Assembly: GCA_016713535.1 (NCBI GenBank)
Contig: JADJOY010000004.1
Span: 186,001-250,000 of the forward strand
Reading direction: 5' to 3'
Source of the DNA: Deltaproteobacteria bacterium
GTDB taxonomy: Bacteria; JADJOY01
Length of the DNA: 64,000 nucleotides
Both the position numbers and the translations under genes were made by a program. Positions within the stretch are counted from its first letter, which is position 1, and every line of letters begins with the position of its first letter. This document shows positions 41,874-51,504 of this stretch, in pieces. Under the pieces are notes generated by a model, which saw nothing but the letters and a program-made list of their open reading frames with translations, was not told the DNA's origin and ran no database searches.

Positions 41874-43120
41874 GCGCGCATGCCCCGGCGCATCCGCGAC
41901 CGAAGCGGTGGTGGACTCCCACCAAGGAGGCCGCGCAGTACGCGCCCCCGGTGCCGCTCGGCGGACCCTACTTCGGCTGGCCGCTGCTGGTGCTGCTCGC
42001 GCTCGCGGCGCTGGGTGGCGCGCTCATCGTGTGGCGCTTCGCGGCCGGGCTCGGCGCCACCACCGCCCTCAACGACGGCTACCCGTGGGGGCTGTGGATC
42101 GCGTTCGACGTCGTGACCGGGACGGCGCTCGCGTGTGGTGGCTACGCGATCGCGATCCTCTGCTACGTGCTGAATCGCGGCAAGTATCACCCGCTGGTCC
42201 GGCCCGCGATCCTCACCAGCGCGTTCGGCTACTCGATCGCCGCGCTGTTCGTGATGCTCGACGTCGGCCGTCCCTGGCTGATCTGGAAGGTGCCGCTCTT
42301 CTTCTGGCACTGGAACCGGCACTCGGTGCTGCTCGAGGTCGCGCTCTGCATCATGGGCTACGCGATCGTGTCGTGGATCGAGATATCACCCGCGTTCTTC
42401 GAGCGCATGATGCACAGCAAGCGGCCGACGATCCGCGCCGTCGGCGAGCGAGGGCTGTCGCTGGTGCAGGGTTTCCTGCTGTGGATCGTCGCCCTCGGCG
42501 TGCTGCTACCGATGATGCACCAGTCGTCGCTCGGCTCGCTCCTGCTGCTGAGCGGGCCGCGCCTCGATCCGCTGTGGAACACGCCGCTGCTGCCGCTCTT
42601 GTTCCTGATCTCGTGCGTCGGCATGGGTTTCGGCGCCACGGTGCTCGAGAGCGTGCTCTCGAGCTGGCTGCTCGAGCACGAGCCCAAACGGCCGATGCTG
42701 TCGAGCCTCGGGCGGGCGATGGTGCCGGTGGTGGGCGTGTACCTGGCGATCCGGATCGGCGATCTGGTGCGGCGCGACCAGCTCGGCGCGCTCTTCGCGT
42801 TGGACGGCGCGAGCATCCTCTCGCTCGTCGAGCTCGCACTGTTCGTGCTCGGCGCCGGCTTGCTGGTCACCGAGCGCCAGCGCGCGGATCTCGGAAACCT
42901 GTTCCGCGCCGCGATCGTGCTGCTCGTCGCCGGAGCGCTCTATCGGTTCGACGTGTTCCTGGTGGCGTTTCGTCCCGGGTCGCACTGGCATTACTTCCCG
43001 AGCGTCACCGAGATCCTCATCACGGTCGGGCTCGTGGCCGCGGAGATAGCCGGCTACGTGCTCCTGATCCGCTTCTTCCCGATCCTCTCGGCGGGTAGGC
43101 ATGCCGCCCCGGCGCGGTGA
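41870..43120 (+). CDS. hybB: HybB/NrfD-family quinone-reactive membrane subunit
   Basis: 416 residues with nine or ten transmembrane helices typical of the NrfD/PsrC family: LLVLLALAALGGALIVWRF, PWGLWIAFDVVTGTALACGGYAIAILCYVL, AILTSAFGYSIAALFVMLDVGRPWLIWKVPLFFWHWNRHSVLLEVALCIMGYAIVSWIEI and later helices. Such subunits pass electrons from periplasmic ferredoxins to menaquinone or ubiquinone. Its presence with HybA and no cytochrome b subunit places the enzyme with group 1c-like hydrogenases. Confidence 0.92.
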   Translation: MSAHAPAHPRPKRWWTPTKEAAQYAPPVPLGGPYFGWPLLVLLALAALGGALIVWRFAAGLGATTALNDGYPWGLWIAFDVVTGTALACGGYAIAILCYVLNRGKYHPLVRPAILTSAFGYSIAALFVMLDVGRPWLIWKVPLFFWHWNRHSVLLEVALCIMGYAIVSWIEISPAFFERMMHSKRPTIRAVGERGLSLVQGFLLWIVALGVLLPMMHQSSLGSLLLLSGPRLDPLWNTPLLPLLFLISCVGMGFGATVLESVLSSWLLEHEPKRPMLSSLGRAMVPVVGVYLAIRIGDLVRRDQLGALFALDGASILSLVELALFVLGAGLLVTERQRADLGNLFRAAIVLLVAGALYRFDVFLVAFRPGSHWHYFPSVTEILITVGLVAAEIAGYVLLIRFFPILSAGRHAAPAR

Positions 43121-43132
43121 GCGAGGGCCCCC

Positions 43133-44829
43133 ATGGCGCGAATCACCATCGATCCCATCACTCGCATCGAGGGCCACCTCCGCATCGACGCCGTCGTCGA
43201 GGGCGGAAGGTCGAGAAGGCGTGGGCCTCTTGCAGCATGTGGCGTGGTATCGAGACCATCCTGCGCGGGCGTGACCCGCGCGAGGCGTGGCTCTTCACGC
43301 AGCGCTTCTGCGGCGTGTGTACCACGGTGCACGCGATCGCCTCGGTGCGCGCCGTCGAGGACGCCCTCAAGCTCGAGGTGCCGCTCAACGCCCAGTACAT
43401 CCGCAACCTGATCCTGATCGCGCACGCGCTGCACGACCACATCGTGCACTTCTACCACCTGTCCGCGCTCGATTTCGTGGACGTCGCGACCATCCCGGAG
43501 GCGGACCCCGCCAAGGCGTCCTCGATCGCCGAGAGCCTCTCCGAGTGGAGCGGCAACTCGAAGCCCGAGATGAAGAAGGTGCAGGACACCATCAAGGGGC
43601 TGCTCGGTAGCGGCCAGCTCGGGATCTTCGCCCACGGCTACTGGGGACACCCGGCGATGAAGCTGCCCCCGGAAGCCAACCTGCTCGCGGTCGCGCACTA
43701 CCTGCAGGCGCTCGACGTGCAGCGCAAGGCCAATCAGGTGGTCGGGATCCTGGGCGGCAAGACCCCACACATCCAGAACATGGCGGTCGGTGGCGTCCAG
43801 AACGCGATCAACCTCGACGCGTCCGCGGCGCTCTCGATGGACCGCATCTACATGATGAAGGACCTCTTCGACGAGGTCGTGCCGTTCGTGCAGCAGGTCT
43901 ACTTCAACGACGCGTGCGCGGTGGCGGGGTTCTACGCCGACTGGTTCGACATCGGCGAGGGCGTGACCAACTACCTGAGCGTGCCTGACCTGCCCACCGA
44001 CACCGCGTCGACCACCTTCGACCTGCCCGGCGGCATGATCTTCGACGGGAAGGTGGCGGGCATGAAGCCGATCTCAGGCGCGCGCGACGAGGCGTGGCGC
44101 AAGGGCGTCACCGAGGACCTCACCCACGGCTGGTACGAGGGCGAGGGCGCGCAGCACCCCTGGCAGGGCACGACCAAGCCCAATCACACCGACTTCCAGG
44201 ACGACGGCAAGTACTCGTGGGTGAAGGCGCCCCGCTTCGAGGGCAAGCCCATGCAGGTAGGACCGCTCGCGAGCGTGCTCAACGCGTACGCCGCCGGCCA
44301 CGAGCCGACGCGGCGTTGGACCGATCTCGCGCTCTCGAAGGCGTCGGCGATCGCCGGCAAGACCATCACCGTCGACAAGCTCCACTCCACGATGGGCCGC
44401 TACGTGGCGCGCGCGGTGCGCTGCGCGGTGCTCTCAGAGCTCGCGCTGCGTCACTGGGAGCTGCTGGTGAAGAACGTCACCGGCGGCGACACCGATGTCT
44501 ACAACGTGCCGACGTTCCCGACCCGGCCGGTGGAGGGCGTGGGCATCCACGAGGCGCCGCGCGGCACGCTCTCGCACTGGGTGGTCGCCGACAGCGGTGT
44601 GATCACGAACTACCAGGCGGTGGTGCCGACTACCTGGAACGCAAGCCCGCGCGACGCGCACGACGTTCCCGGGCCCTACGAGGCGGCGCTCGTCGGCACC
44701 CCGGTGGCCGACGCGGAGAGGCCTCTCGAGCTCCTGCGCACGGTGCATTCGTTCGACCCGTGCATGGCCTGCGCGTGCCACACGCTCGACGTCGAGGGGC
44801 GGACCCTCGCCACTGTGAAGGTGTTGTGA
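43133..44829 (+). CDS. hybC: [NiFe] hydrogenase large subunit (one frameshift)
   Basis: Catalytic Ni-Fe subunit. N-terminal ITIDPITRIEGHLRIDAVVEGG; L1 Cys pair RFCGVCTTVHAIASVRAVEDA; L2 Cys pair DPCMACACH near the end. The sequence after that His (TLDVEGRTLATVKVL) is the tail removed by the maturation protease after Ni insertion. All four Cys ligands are present. The first ~25 residues are in another frame: one base is missing near 43205 (VVEGG to KVEKAWASC). Overall close to HybC-type group 1 enzymes (RAVED, HIVHFYHLSALDFVDV). Overlaps hybD. Confidence 0.93.
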
Positions 44830-45398
44830 GCCGCGCCGGCCTCGATCTGGCGCGGGCGCCGATCGCCGTGATCGGCCTCGGCAACGTGCTGCTCGGAGAC
44901 GACGGGTTCGGGCCGTTCGTCGTCGACGTCCTCGGCTCGCAGTGGACCTTCGGTGACGAAGTCGAGCTCATCGACGCGGGCACGCCCGGGCTCGGGCTCG
45001 CGACCTACGTCTCCGGTCGCGAAACGCTGATCCTCCTCGACACCGTCGCCGCGACCGGCTCGCCCGGAGAGCTTCGCCTCTACCGGGGCGAGGAGCTTCG
45101 TGCCCTACCGACCAAGCCGAGGGTCAGCCCACACGATCCCGCGCTCGGCGAGGCGCTCGCCATGACCGCGCTGGCCGGCTCGGCACCCCGCGAGGTGCTG
45201 CTCCTCGGGGTGATCCCCGAGTCGACCGCGATGGGCACCGAGCTCAGCGAGCCCGTGCGGCGCGCGGCGGCGCTCGCCGGCGAGCTTGTTCCGCGCTGGA
45301 TATCGCGCGCGGGTGGCCAGCTCACCGCGCGCTCCGGCCGGCACTTCGGTGACGTGTGGTGGACCCGCCCGGTGCGGGCCCATGTCGCGCGGTCCTGA
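44826..45398 (+). CDS. hybD: Hydrogenase maturation endopeptidase HybD
   Basis: 190 residues. N-terminal VIGLGNVLLGDDGFGPFVV contains the first acidic Ni ligand position; the Asp in LIDAGTPGLGL and the His in SPHDPAL complete the triad that senses Ni before cutting the large-subunit tail. Homologues are about 160-165 residues; here the last ~25 (GGQLTARSGRHFGDVWW...) extend beyond the domain. GTG start overlaps the hybC stop, consistent with its partner being HybC. Confidence 0.92.
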   Translation: MSRAGLDLARAPIAVIGLGNVLLGDDGFGPFVVDVLGSQWTFGDEVELIDAGTPGLGLATYVSGRETLILLDTVAATGSPGELRLYRGEELRALPTKPRVSPHDPALGEALAMTALAGSAPREVLLLGVIPESTAMGTELSEPVRRAAALAGELVPRWISRAGGQLTARSGRHFGDVWWTRPVRAHVARS

Positions 45399-45474
45399 GC
45401 GCGCCACGGGTCCTCGACCCGCGCGCCGCGCGAGCTCGATCGCGTACCATCGCGCCGGTCTCGGCGATGGCGCG

Positions 45475-47788
45475 ATGAAGATCGAACGGGCGCGGATCTC
45501 CGCGCGGGGAGCCGTGCAGGGGGTCGGGTTCCGGCCGTTCGTGCACAACCTCGCTCGCGAGCTTCGCCTCGCGGGGTGGGTCCGCAACTCGCCGAGCGGC
45601 GCGACGGTGGAGGTCGAGGGGCCGCCCGAGGTTGTCGCCGCGTTCGTCGCCCGGCTTCGCGGCGAGCTCCCGCCACCGGCGTTTCTCTCCGCGATCGAGA
45701 CGTCGCTCCTCGATCCGCTCGGGTACGCCGGCTTCGAGATCCGGCCGAGCGCCCACGGCGATGCGATCGACGCGATCGTGCTGCCCGATCTCGCCACCTG
45801 CGGTGCGTGCCCTCCGCGAGGTGCGGGATCCCGCGAACCGCCGCCATCGCTACCCCTTCACCAACTGCACGCATTGTGGCCCGCGCTTCACGATCATCGA
45901 GGCGCTGCCGTACGACCGGCCCGCGACCACGATGAAGCGCTTCACGATGTGCCGGTCGTGCGCCTCGGAGTACGCGGATCCCGCCGATCGGCGCTTCCAC
46001 GCCCAGCCCAACGCGTGCCCGGACTGTGGGCCTCGCCTGGCGCTGTGGAGCGAGAACGGTGTGGAGCTCGGATCCGAGGACTCGGCGCTCGCGGGCGCGG
46101 CCGAGGCGATCCGCGAAGGACGGATCGTCGCCGTGAAGGGCCTCGGCGGGTTCCACCTGGTGTGCGACGCCCGCAACGACGCGGCGGTGAGCGCGCTCCG
46201 CGAGCGCAAGCACCGCCTCGAGAAGCCGCTGGCGCTGCTCTTCCCCGACCTCGAGGGGTTGTCACGCGCGTGCCTCGTCTCGGACGGCGAAGCGCGGCTC
46301 CTGACGTCGCCGCAGGCGCCGATCGTGTTGCTCGCGAGGGCCGCGCAGACCTCCGGCGAGGTCGCCGCGTCGGTTGCGCCCGGCAATCCATACCTGGGCG
46401 CGATGCTGCCGATGACGCCACTCCATCACCTGTTGATGGCAGATCTCGGCTTCCCCGTGGTGGCGACCTCGGGAAACCTCTCGGACGAGCCGATCTGCAC
46501 CGACGAGCACGAGGCCGTGCGGCGGCTCGCCGGGCTCGCGGACCGGTTCCTCGTCCACGACCGGCCGATCGTCCGCCACGTCGACGACTCGGTGGCGCGC
46601 GTGGTGCTCGGTCGCGAGGGGCTGATCCGCCGCGCGCGAGGCTACGCGCCGCTGCCGATCGAGCTCGACGGCGGCGACGGCGCCGTCGCGTCGGGCCCGA
46701 CCGTGCTCGCGATGGGGGCCCACCTCAAGAACACCGTGGCGCTGGCGGTGGGGAGCCAGGCGTTCGTGAGCCAGCACGTCGGCGACCTCGAGACACCCGA
46801 GGCGCTCGCCGCGTTCCGCGACGTGGTGGCGAGCCTCGAGGGGCTCTACCGCGCGGTCCCGGCGCTCGCGGTCGCGGATCTTCACCCCGACTACGTCTCG
46901 ACCCAGCACGCGCTGGCGGGTGTCGCACCGGTGGTGCGCGTCCAGCATCACGTGGCGCACGTGGCGGCTTGCGTCGCCGAGAACCAGCTCGCCGGGCCTG
47001 TCCTGGGCGTCGCGTGGGATGGCACCGGGCTGGGAGCGGATGGCACGATCTGGGGCGGCGAGTTCCTGGCGGTCGACGGCGCGCGGTTTCGTCGGGTGGC
47101 CGCGCTGCGGCCTTTCCGGCTCCCGGGGGGCGACGCCGCGGCGCGCGAGCCGCGGCGCGCGGCGCTCGGGATCCTCCACGCGATCCTCGGCCCGACCGTG
47201 CTGGCGCGGCGCGACCTGGCGCCGATCGCCGCGTTCGAGCCGAGCGAGCTCGCCGTGATGGGCAAGGCGCTCGAGCGGGGCGTCAACGCACCCCTGACGA
47301 CCAGCGCGGGACGCCTCTTCGATGCGGTCGCGTCACTCGCCGGCCTCCGCCAGCGGGCGAGCTTCGAGGGGCAGGCGGCGATGGAGCTCGAATGGGCGTG
47401 CGCCGAGGGCGAGCGGGACGCCTACCCGTTGCCCCTGGCGGCGTGGACGGGCGGTGCGGGGCCGCACGCCCCGGCATGGATGCTCGACTGGGAGCCCCTG
47501 CTGCACGCGCTCCTCGACGACCGCGCGCGCGGTGTCGAGGTGAGCACGGTCGCGCGGCGCTTCCATGCGGCGCTGGCGCGCGCGATCGCGGCCGTGGCCG
47601 AGCGCATCGGCGAGAAGCGCGTGGTGCTCAGCGGCGGCTGCTTCCAGAATCGGGTCTTGCTCGAGAGCGTCGTCGCGGCCTTGCGCGCCGCGGGTCACGA
47701 ACCGTATTGGCATCAGCGGGTGCCGCCCAACGATGGCGGTCTGGCGCTCGGTCAGGTGGCGCTGGCGCGCCATCTCGCGCGACACTGA
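45475..47788 (+). CDS. hypF: Carbamoyltransferase HypF (one frameshift)
   Basis: About 770 residues: acylphosphatase domain (ISARGAVQGVGFRPFVHNLA), paired zinc fingers (CGAC, NCTHCGPRFT, MCRSCASEY, ACPDCGP), YrdC-like domain (GRIVAVKGLGGFHLVCDARN, KPLALLF), and Kae1-like carbamoyltransferase domain (HHVAHVAACVAE, GVAWDGTGLGADGTIWGGEF, LSGGCFQNRVL). It makes the carbamoyl group used by HypE for the CN ligands. A single extra C near 45811, in the first zinc finger (TGC-C-CTC), shifts the frame; removing it reads CGACLREVRDPANRRHRYPF. The gap to hybD is 76 bases. Confidence 0.93.
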
Positions 47789-47823
47789 GCCGCGCGCACC
47801 GACGAAGACCGAGGAATCACGAC

Positions 47824-48078
47824 ATGTGCCTGGCGGTACCCGGCCGGATCCTCTCCATCGAAGGGACCGACGCGCTCCTGCGCAGCGGACGCGTCGATTT
47901 CTCGGGCGTGGTGAAGGACGTGAACCTCGCGTTCGTGCCGGACGCGGCGATCGGCGACTACGTGCTCGTCCACGTCGGCCTCGCACTCCAGGTCATCGAC
48001 GAGGCCGAGGCACGCCAGGTGTTCGAGTACCTGACGATGATGGGTGAGGTCGGTGAGCTCGTCGAGGTGAAGTCGTGA
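47824..48078 (+). CDS. hypC: Hydrogenase maturation chaperone HypC
   Basis: 84 residues with the invariant N-terminus [12 protein letters not shown], whose Cys2 binds iron and the large-subunit precursor, and the small beta-barrel fold ([39 protein letters not shown]). It forms the HypCD complex. The GTG of hypD overlaps its stop, giving tight coupling with its partner. Confidence 0.95.
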   Translation: MCLAVPGRILSIEGTDALLRSGRVDFSGVVKDVNLAFVPDAAIGDYVLVHVGLALQVIDEAEARQVFEYLTMMGEVGELVEVKS

Positions 48079-49200
48079 GGTTCGTCGACGAGTACCGCGA
48101 TCCCGACGCGGCGCTCGCGTACGCGCGCCAGCTCGAGCGCCTGGTGACCCGCGACTGGACGCTCATGGAGGTGTGCGGCGGTCAGACCCACGCCATCGTC
48201 AAGTTCGGCATCGACGAGCTGCTGCCGAAGCAGGTCACGCTCGTGCACGGCCCCGGCTGCCCGGTGTGCGTGACGCCGGTCGAGATCCTCGAAAAGGCGA
48301 TGGCCATCGCGAGCCACCCCGAGGTGATCTTCTGCTCGTTCGGCGACATGTTGCGGGTCCCGGGCCAGTCGCGCGACCTGCTCGCGGTGAAGGCCGCGGG
48401 CGGCGACGTGCGGATCGTGTACTCGCCGCTCGACGCGGTCCGCCTCGCCGCCGAGAACCCGGGCCGCGAGGTGGTGTTCCTGGCCGTCGGCTTCGAGACC
48501 ACCGCGCCGGCCAACGCCATGGCGGTCGCGCAGGCGGCGCGGGCGGACCTCGGCAACTTCTCGATGCTGGTGTCGCACGTCCTGGTGCCGCCGGCTCTCC
48601 AGGCGATCCTCGCGTTCCCCGACAACCGCGTCGACGCCTTTCTCGCCGCCGGGCACGTGTGCACGGTGATGGGCTTCACGGAATACGAAGACGTCGCCCG
48701 CAGGCACCACGTGCCGATCGTCGTCACGGGTTTCGAGCCCCTCGATCTGCTCATGGGCGTCACCATGTGCGTGCGCCAGCTCGAGGAGGGCCGCGCCGAG
48801 GTCGAGAACCAGTACGCACGGGCGGTGCGGCGCGACGGCAACCAGAGCGCGCAGGCTATGATCCGCGAGGTGTTCGAGGTGGTGCCGCGGAAGTGGCGCG
48901 GGCTCGGCGAGATCCCGGCGAGCGGTCTCGGGCTCCGCCCGGCCTACGCGCGCTTCGACGCCGAGGGGGCGCTTCGGCGTGGCCGACCAGATCGTGGAGG
49001 AGTCGAGCGCGTGCCGCAGCGGCGAGGTGCTACGCGGCGTGCTCAAGCCCACCGAGTGCGCGGCGTTCGGTGTCGCTTGCACGCCCGAGCAGCCGCTGGG
49101 CGCGACGATGGTCTCCGCCGAGGGGGCGTGCGCGGCCTACCTGCGCTATCGCCACCACCGCGTGGCTGATTCGTCTGGCGAGGCCACCCGTGACGGTTGA
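48075..49200 (+). CDS. hypD: Hydrogenase maturation protein HypD (one frameshift)
   Basis: Fe-S protein that assembles the Fe(CN)2CO unit with HypC and HypE. Motifs: [75 protein letters not shown], and the C-terminal cluster region [39 protein letters not shown]. One extra G in a five-G run near 48965 puts the last ~75 residues out of frame (DAEG to [11 protein letters not shown]). GTG start overlaps hypC stop. It overlaps hypE by 11 bases. Confidence 0.92.
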
Positions 49201-50248
49201 GCCGCGCGAGCTCCGGCTCGCGTGCCCGGTGCCGCTCGCGCAATATCCGCGGGTGTTGCTCGCTCACGGCGGCGGCGGGCGGTTGATGCACCAGCTCATC
49301 GAGCAGATGTTCGTGCGCGGTTTCGGCGCGCGACCCGCGGGCGAGCGACACGACGGCGCCACCCTCGCCCTCGGCGCGGAGCGGGTGTCGTTCACGACCG
49401 ATTCGTACGTGGTGCGCCCGCTCTTCTTAGCGGGAGGCGACATCGGCACGCTCGCCGTGAACGGCACCGTCAACGACCTCGCGATGTGCGGCGCGCGTCC
49501 GCGCGCGCTGAGCGTGGGCTTCATCCTCGAGGAGGGACTCGAGATGGAGACCCTGTGGCGGGTCGTGCAGTCGATCGGCCGCGCCGCCGCCGGGGCCGGA
49601 GTCGCGATCGTGACCGGCGACACCAAGGTGGTCGAGCGCGGCAAGGCCGACGGCCTCTACGTGAACACCGCGGGGATCGGCGTCCCGGTGAGCGAGCGGC
49701 GGATTGCGCCGGCGAGCGTCCGGCCCGGCGACGTGGTGCTCGTGAGCGGCGATCTCGGACGTCACGGCATGGCGATCATGGCGGCGCGCGAGGGGCTCGA
49801 GTTCGAGTCCAGCATCGAGAGCGACTGCGCGCCGGTCCACGAGCCGGTGCTGGCGTTGCTCGAGGCGGGGATCGAGGTCCACTGCCTGCGTGACCCGACC
49901 CGCGGCGGGCTCGCGACGACCCTGGTCGAGATCGCTCGCGATGCCCACCTTCACGTCGAGGTCGACGAGCGCACGGTCGCAGTCCGTGAGGACGTGCGTG
50001 CCGCTTGCGAGATCCTCGGACTGGACCCGCTCTACGTTGCCAACGAGGGCCGCTTCGTTGCGTTCGTGGCCCCCAGCGACGCCGAGCGCGCGCTGGAGGT
50101 GCTGCGTGCTCACCGCGTGAGCGCCGAGGCGCGGGCGATCGGCACGGTGGAAGCCGAGCCCGGCGGACAGGTGAGTCTGCGCAGTGTCTTCGGTTCGCGG
50201 CGCGTGATCGACATGCTGAGCGGCGAGCAACTGCCCCGGATTTGCTGA
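49190..50248 (+). CDS. hypE: Hydrogenase maturation protein HypE
   Basis: 352 residues, AIR synthetase-like fold that dehydrates the C-terminal thiocarbamate to thiocyanate. N-terminal [76 protein letters not shown], and the required C-terminal PRIC ending in Cys. GTG start overlaps the hypD 3' end. It is the last gene of the hydrogenase operon; a 21-base palindrome follows ten bases after its stop. Confidence 0.95.
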   Translation: MTVEPRELRLACPVPLAQYPRVLLAHGGGGRLMHQLIEQMFVRGFGARPAGERHDGATLALGAERVSFTTDSYVVRPLFLAGGDIGTLAVNGTVNDLAMCGARPRALSVGFILEEGLEMETLWRVVQSIGRAAAGAGVAIVTGDTKVVERGKADGLYVNTAGIGVPVSERRIAPASVRPGDVVLVSGDLGRHGMAIMAAREGLEFESSIESDCAPVHEPVLALLEAGIEVHCLRDPTRGGLATTLVEIARDAHLHVEVDERTVAVREDVRAACEILGLDPLYVANEGRFVAFVAPSDAERALEVLRAHRVSAEARAIGTVEAEPGGQVSLRSVFGSRRVIDMLSGEQLPRIC

Positions 50249-50257
50249 GTTTTCTGC

Positions 50258-50278
50258 GGGGGGCTGTTCCGGCCCCCC
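50258..50278 (+). repeat. 21-base GC palindrome after hypE (G6-CTG-TTC-CGG-C6)
   Basis: Six G, CTGTTCCGG, six C; a near-perfect inverted repeat of the same type as 8884-8904 and 10769-10789. It starts nine bases after the hypE stop, with a TTTTCT stretch before it, and could end the hydrogenase transcript. Confidence 0.65.
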
Positions 50279-50312
50279 GCCCGCGCGAAGTGAATTCGCG
50301 CGGGTCCCACCC

Positions 50313-50340
50313 TCGTAGCGCGGGGCTTTGCCCCCCCGCG
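50313..50340. repeat. CGTAGCGC-G-run repeat
   Basis: TCGTAGCGCGGGGC, TTT, GCCCCCCCGCG: imperfect hairpin related to those at 28593-28657. Lies between hypE and the next lipoprotein gene. Confidence 0.5.
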
Positions 50341-50526
50341 GCGCTTCGCTTGTCCTCGATCTCCTCGCGCGCACGTCGCGACGGCCTATCCGCTGCTCGC
50401 GGCGGTCGCTGTTGCGGCGGCGGAGAGCCGCATCCACCGGCATCGTTCGAGCCCGGTCCCGCAGTTGACGCTTCGCGCGTGGTTGGTGAACTTCCGGTCG
50501 GGGCCGGGGTCTCGATCGGAGCGCGC

Positions 50527-51468
50527 GTGAATCGTCGAAGTCTCGTGAGCATTTCGTTGGGAGCGTTGTTGTGCTCGATCCTCGCCGTGGCAGGTTGTGG
50601 CGGCGGAGGAGGAAGTGACGGCGGCGGGACCGACAACCCGAGCCAGCCGCCGCCCTCGGGTGGCGGCTCGTGCAGCGGCGGCGACACGTTGCTCTACGTC
50701 GTGAGCTCGCTCGGCGCCGGAGTTCCGACCGGCGATGGCCGGGTTCCCGGTTTCGACGTCGACCAGCGCGTGAGCGCTGCGAGCGACACGCAGACCTGCA
50801 ACCAACCCGACTTCGTCTCGCCGCCGCCGGAGTCTCGCGCCGGGGTGGACAACCAGCTCGGGCCGCTCGTCGCGAGCTTCAATTTCCAGGACGAGGTCGA
50901 GACGCTCTTCGACGCCGCGATCGAGGACGGCAGCCTGCTGCTCCTCGTCGAGGTCAGCCACGTCCAATCGGTGGGCGACGACGACTGCGTCACGGTGTCG
51001 TTCCTCAACGGCTTCTTCCCGCCCGGCATCGGTGACCCGATCATCGGCGCAGACGGTCAGCTCGCGCCCGGTCAGCTCATCGACATCGACGAGAGCTTCC
51101 TGGACGCCTCTGGCACGCCTCTCTATCGAGTGACCAACGCGCGCATCACCGCAGGCGTGCTGGACACCGGGCACACCAGCATCACGCCGACCTACACCGT
51201 GGGCGGCACCGCGGCGCCCATCACGTTCAACCAGCTCGCCGTGCGACTCGACGGCGATCACGCGCGCGACGGCGTGATCGGAGGCTCGTTCGAGGTCGAG
51301 ACGGTGGCGGCGATCATCGGCCCCGAGCTCGGTTCGCTCGAGCCGTTCGTGCTGCAGGCGCTGCGCTCGAAGGGAGACCTCGAGCGAGACGCCGGCGGGA
51401 CATGCCACTCGCTGTCCGCCGGGCTGATGTTCTCGGCCGTGAGCGCCGTGGCCGGCGAGGTTCGCTGA
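50527..51468 (+). CDS. Putative lipoprotein, unknown function (313 aa)
   Basis: Starts with a lipoprotein signal (LVSISLGALLCSILAVAGC, Cys ~ residue 24) followed by a Gly/Asp/Ser/Pro-rich flexible linker (GGGGGSDGGGTDNPSQPPPSGGGSC). The remainder is predicted beta-rich, with no known domain (TLLYVVSSLGAGVPTGDGRVPGFDVDQRV, VDNQLGPLVASFNFQDEVETLFDAAIEDGSLLLLVEVSHVQ, LDIDESFLDASGTPLY). Such linkers are common in myxobacteria-like surface lipoproteins. The GTG start is tentative. No co-transcription with the hydrogenase operon is evident. Confidence 0.7.
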   Translation: MNRRSLVSISLGALLCSILAVAGCGGGGGSDGGGTDNPSQPPPSGGGSCSGGDTLLYVVSSLGAGVPTGDGRVPGFDVDQRVSAASDTQTCNQPDFVSPPPESRAGVDNQLGPLVASFNFQDEVETLFDAAIEDGSLLLLVEVSHVQSVGDDDCVTVSFLNGFFPPGIGDPIIGADGQLAPGQLIDIDESFLDASGTPLYRVTNARITAGVLDTGHTSITPTYTVGGTAAPITFNQLAVRLDGDHARDGVIGGSFEVETVAAIIGPELGSLEPFVLQALRSKGDLERDAGGTCHSLSAGLMFSAVSAVAGEVR

Positions 51469-51504
51469 GCCACCCCGGCCGCGGGCGATCCCGGGGGCCT
51501 CGCC

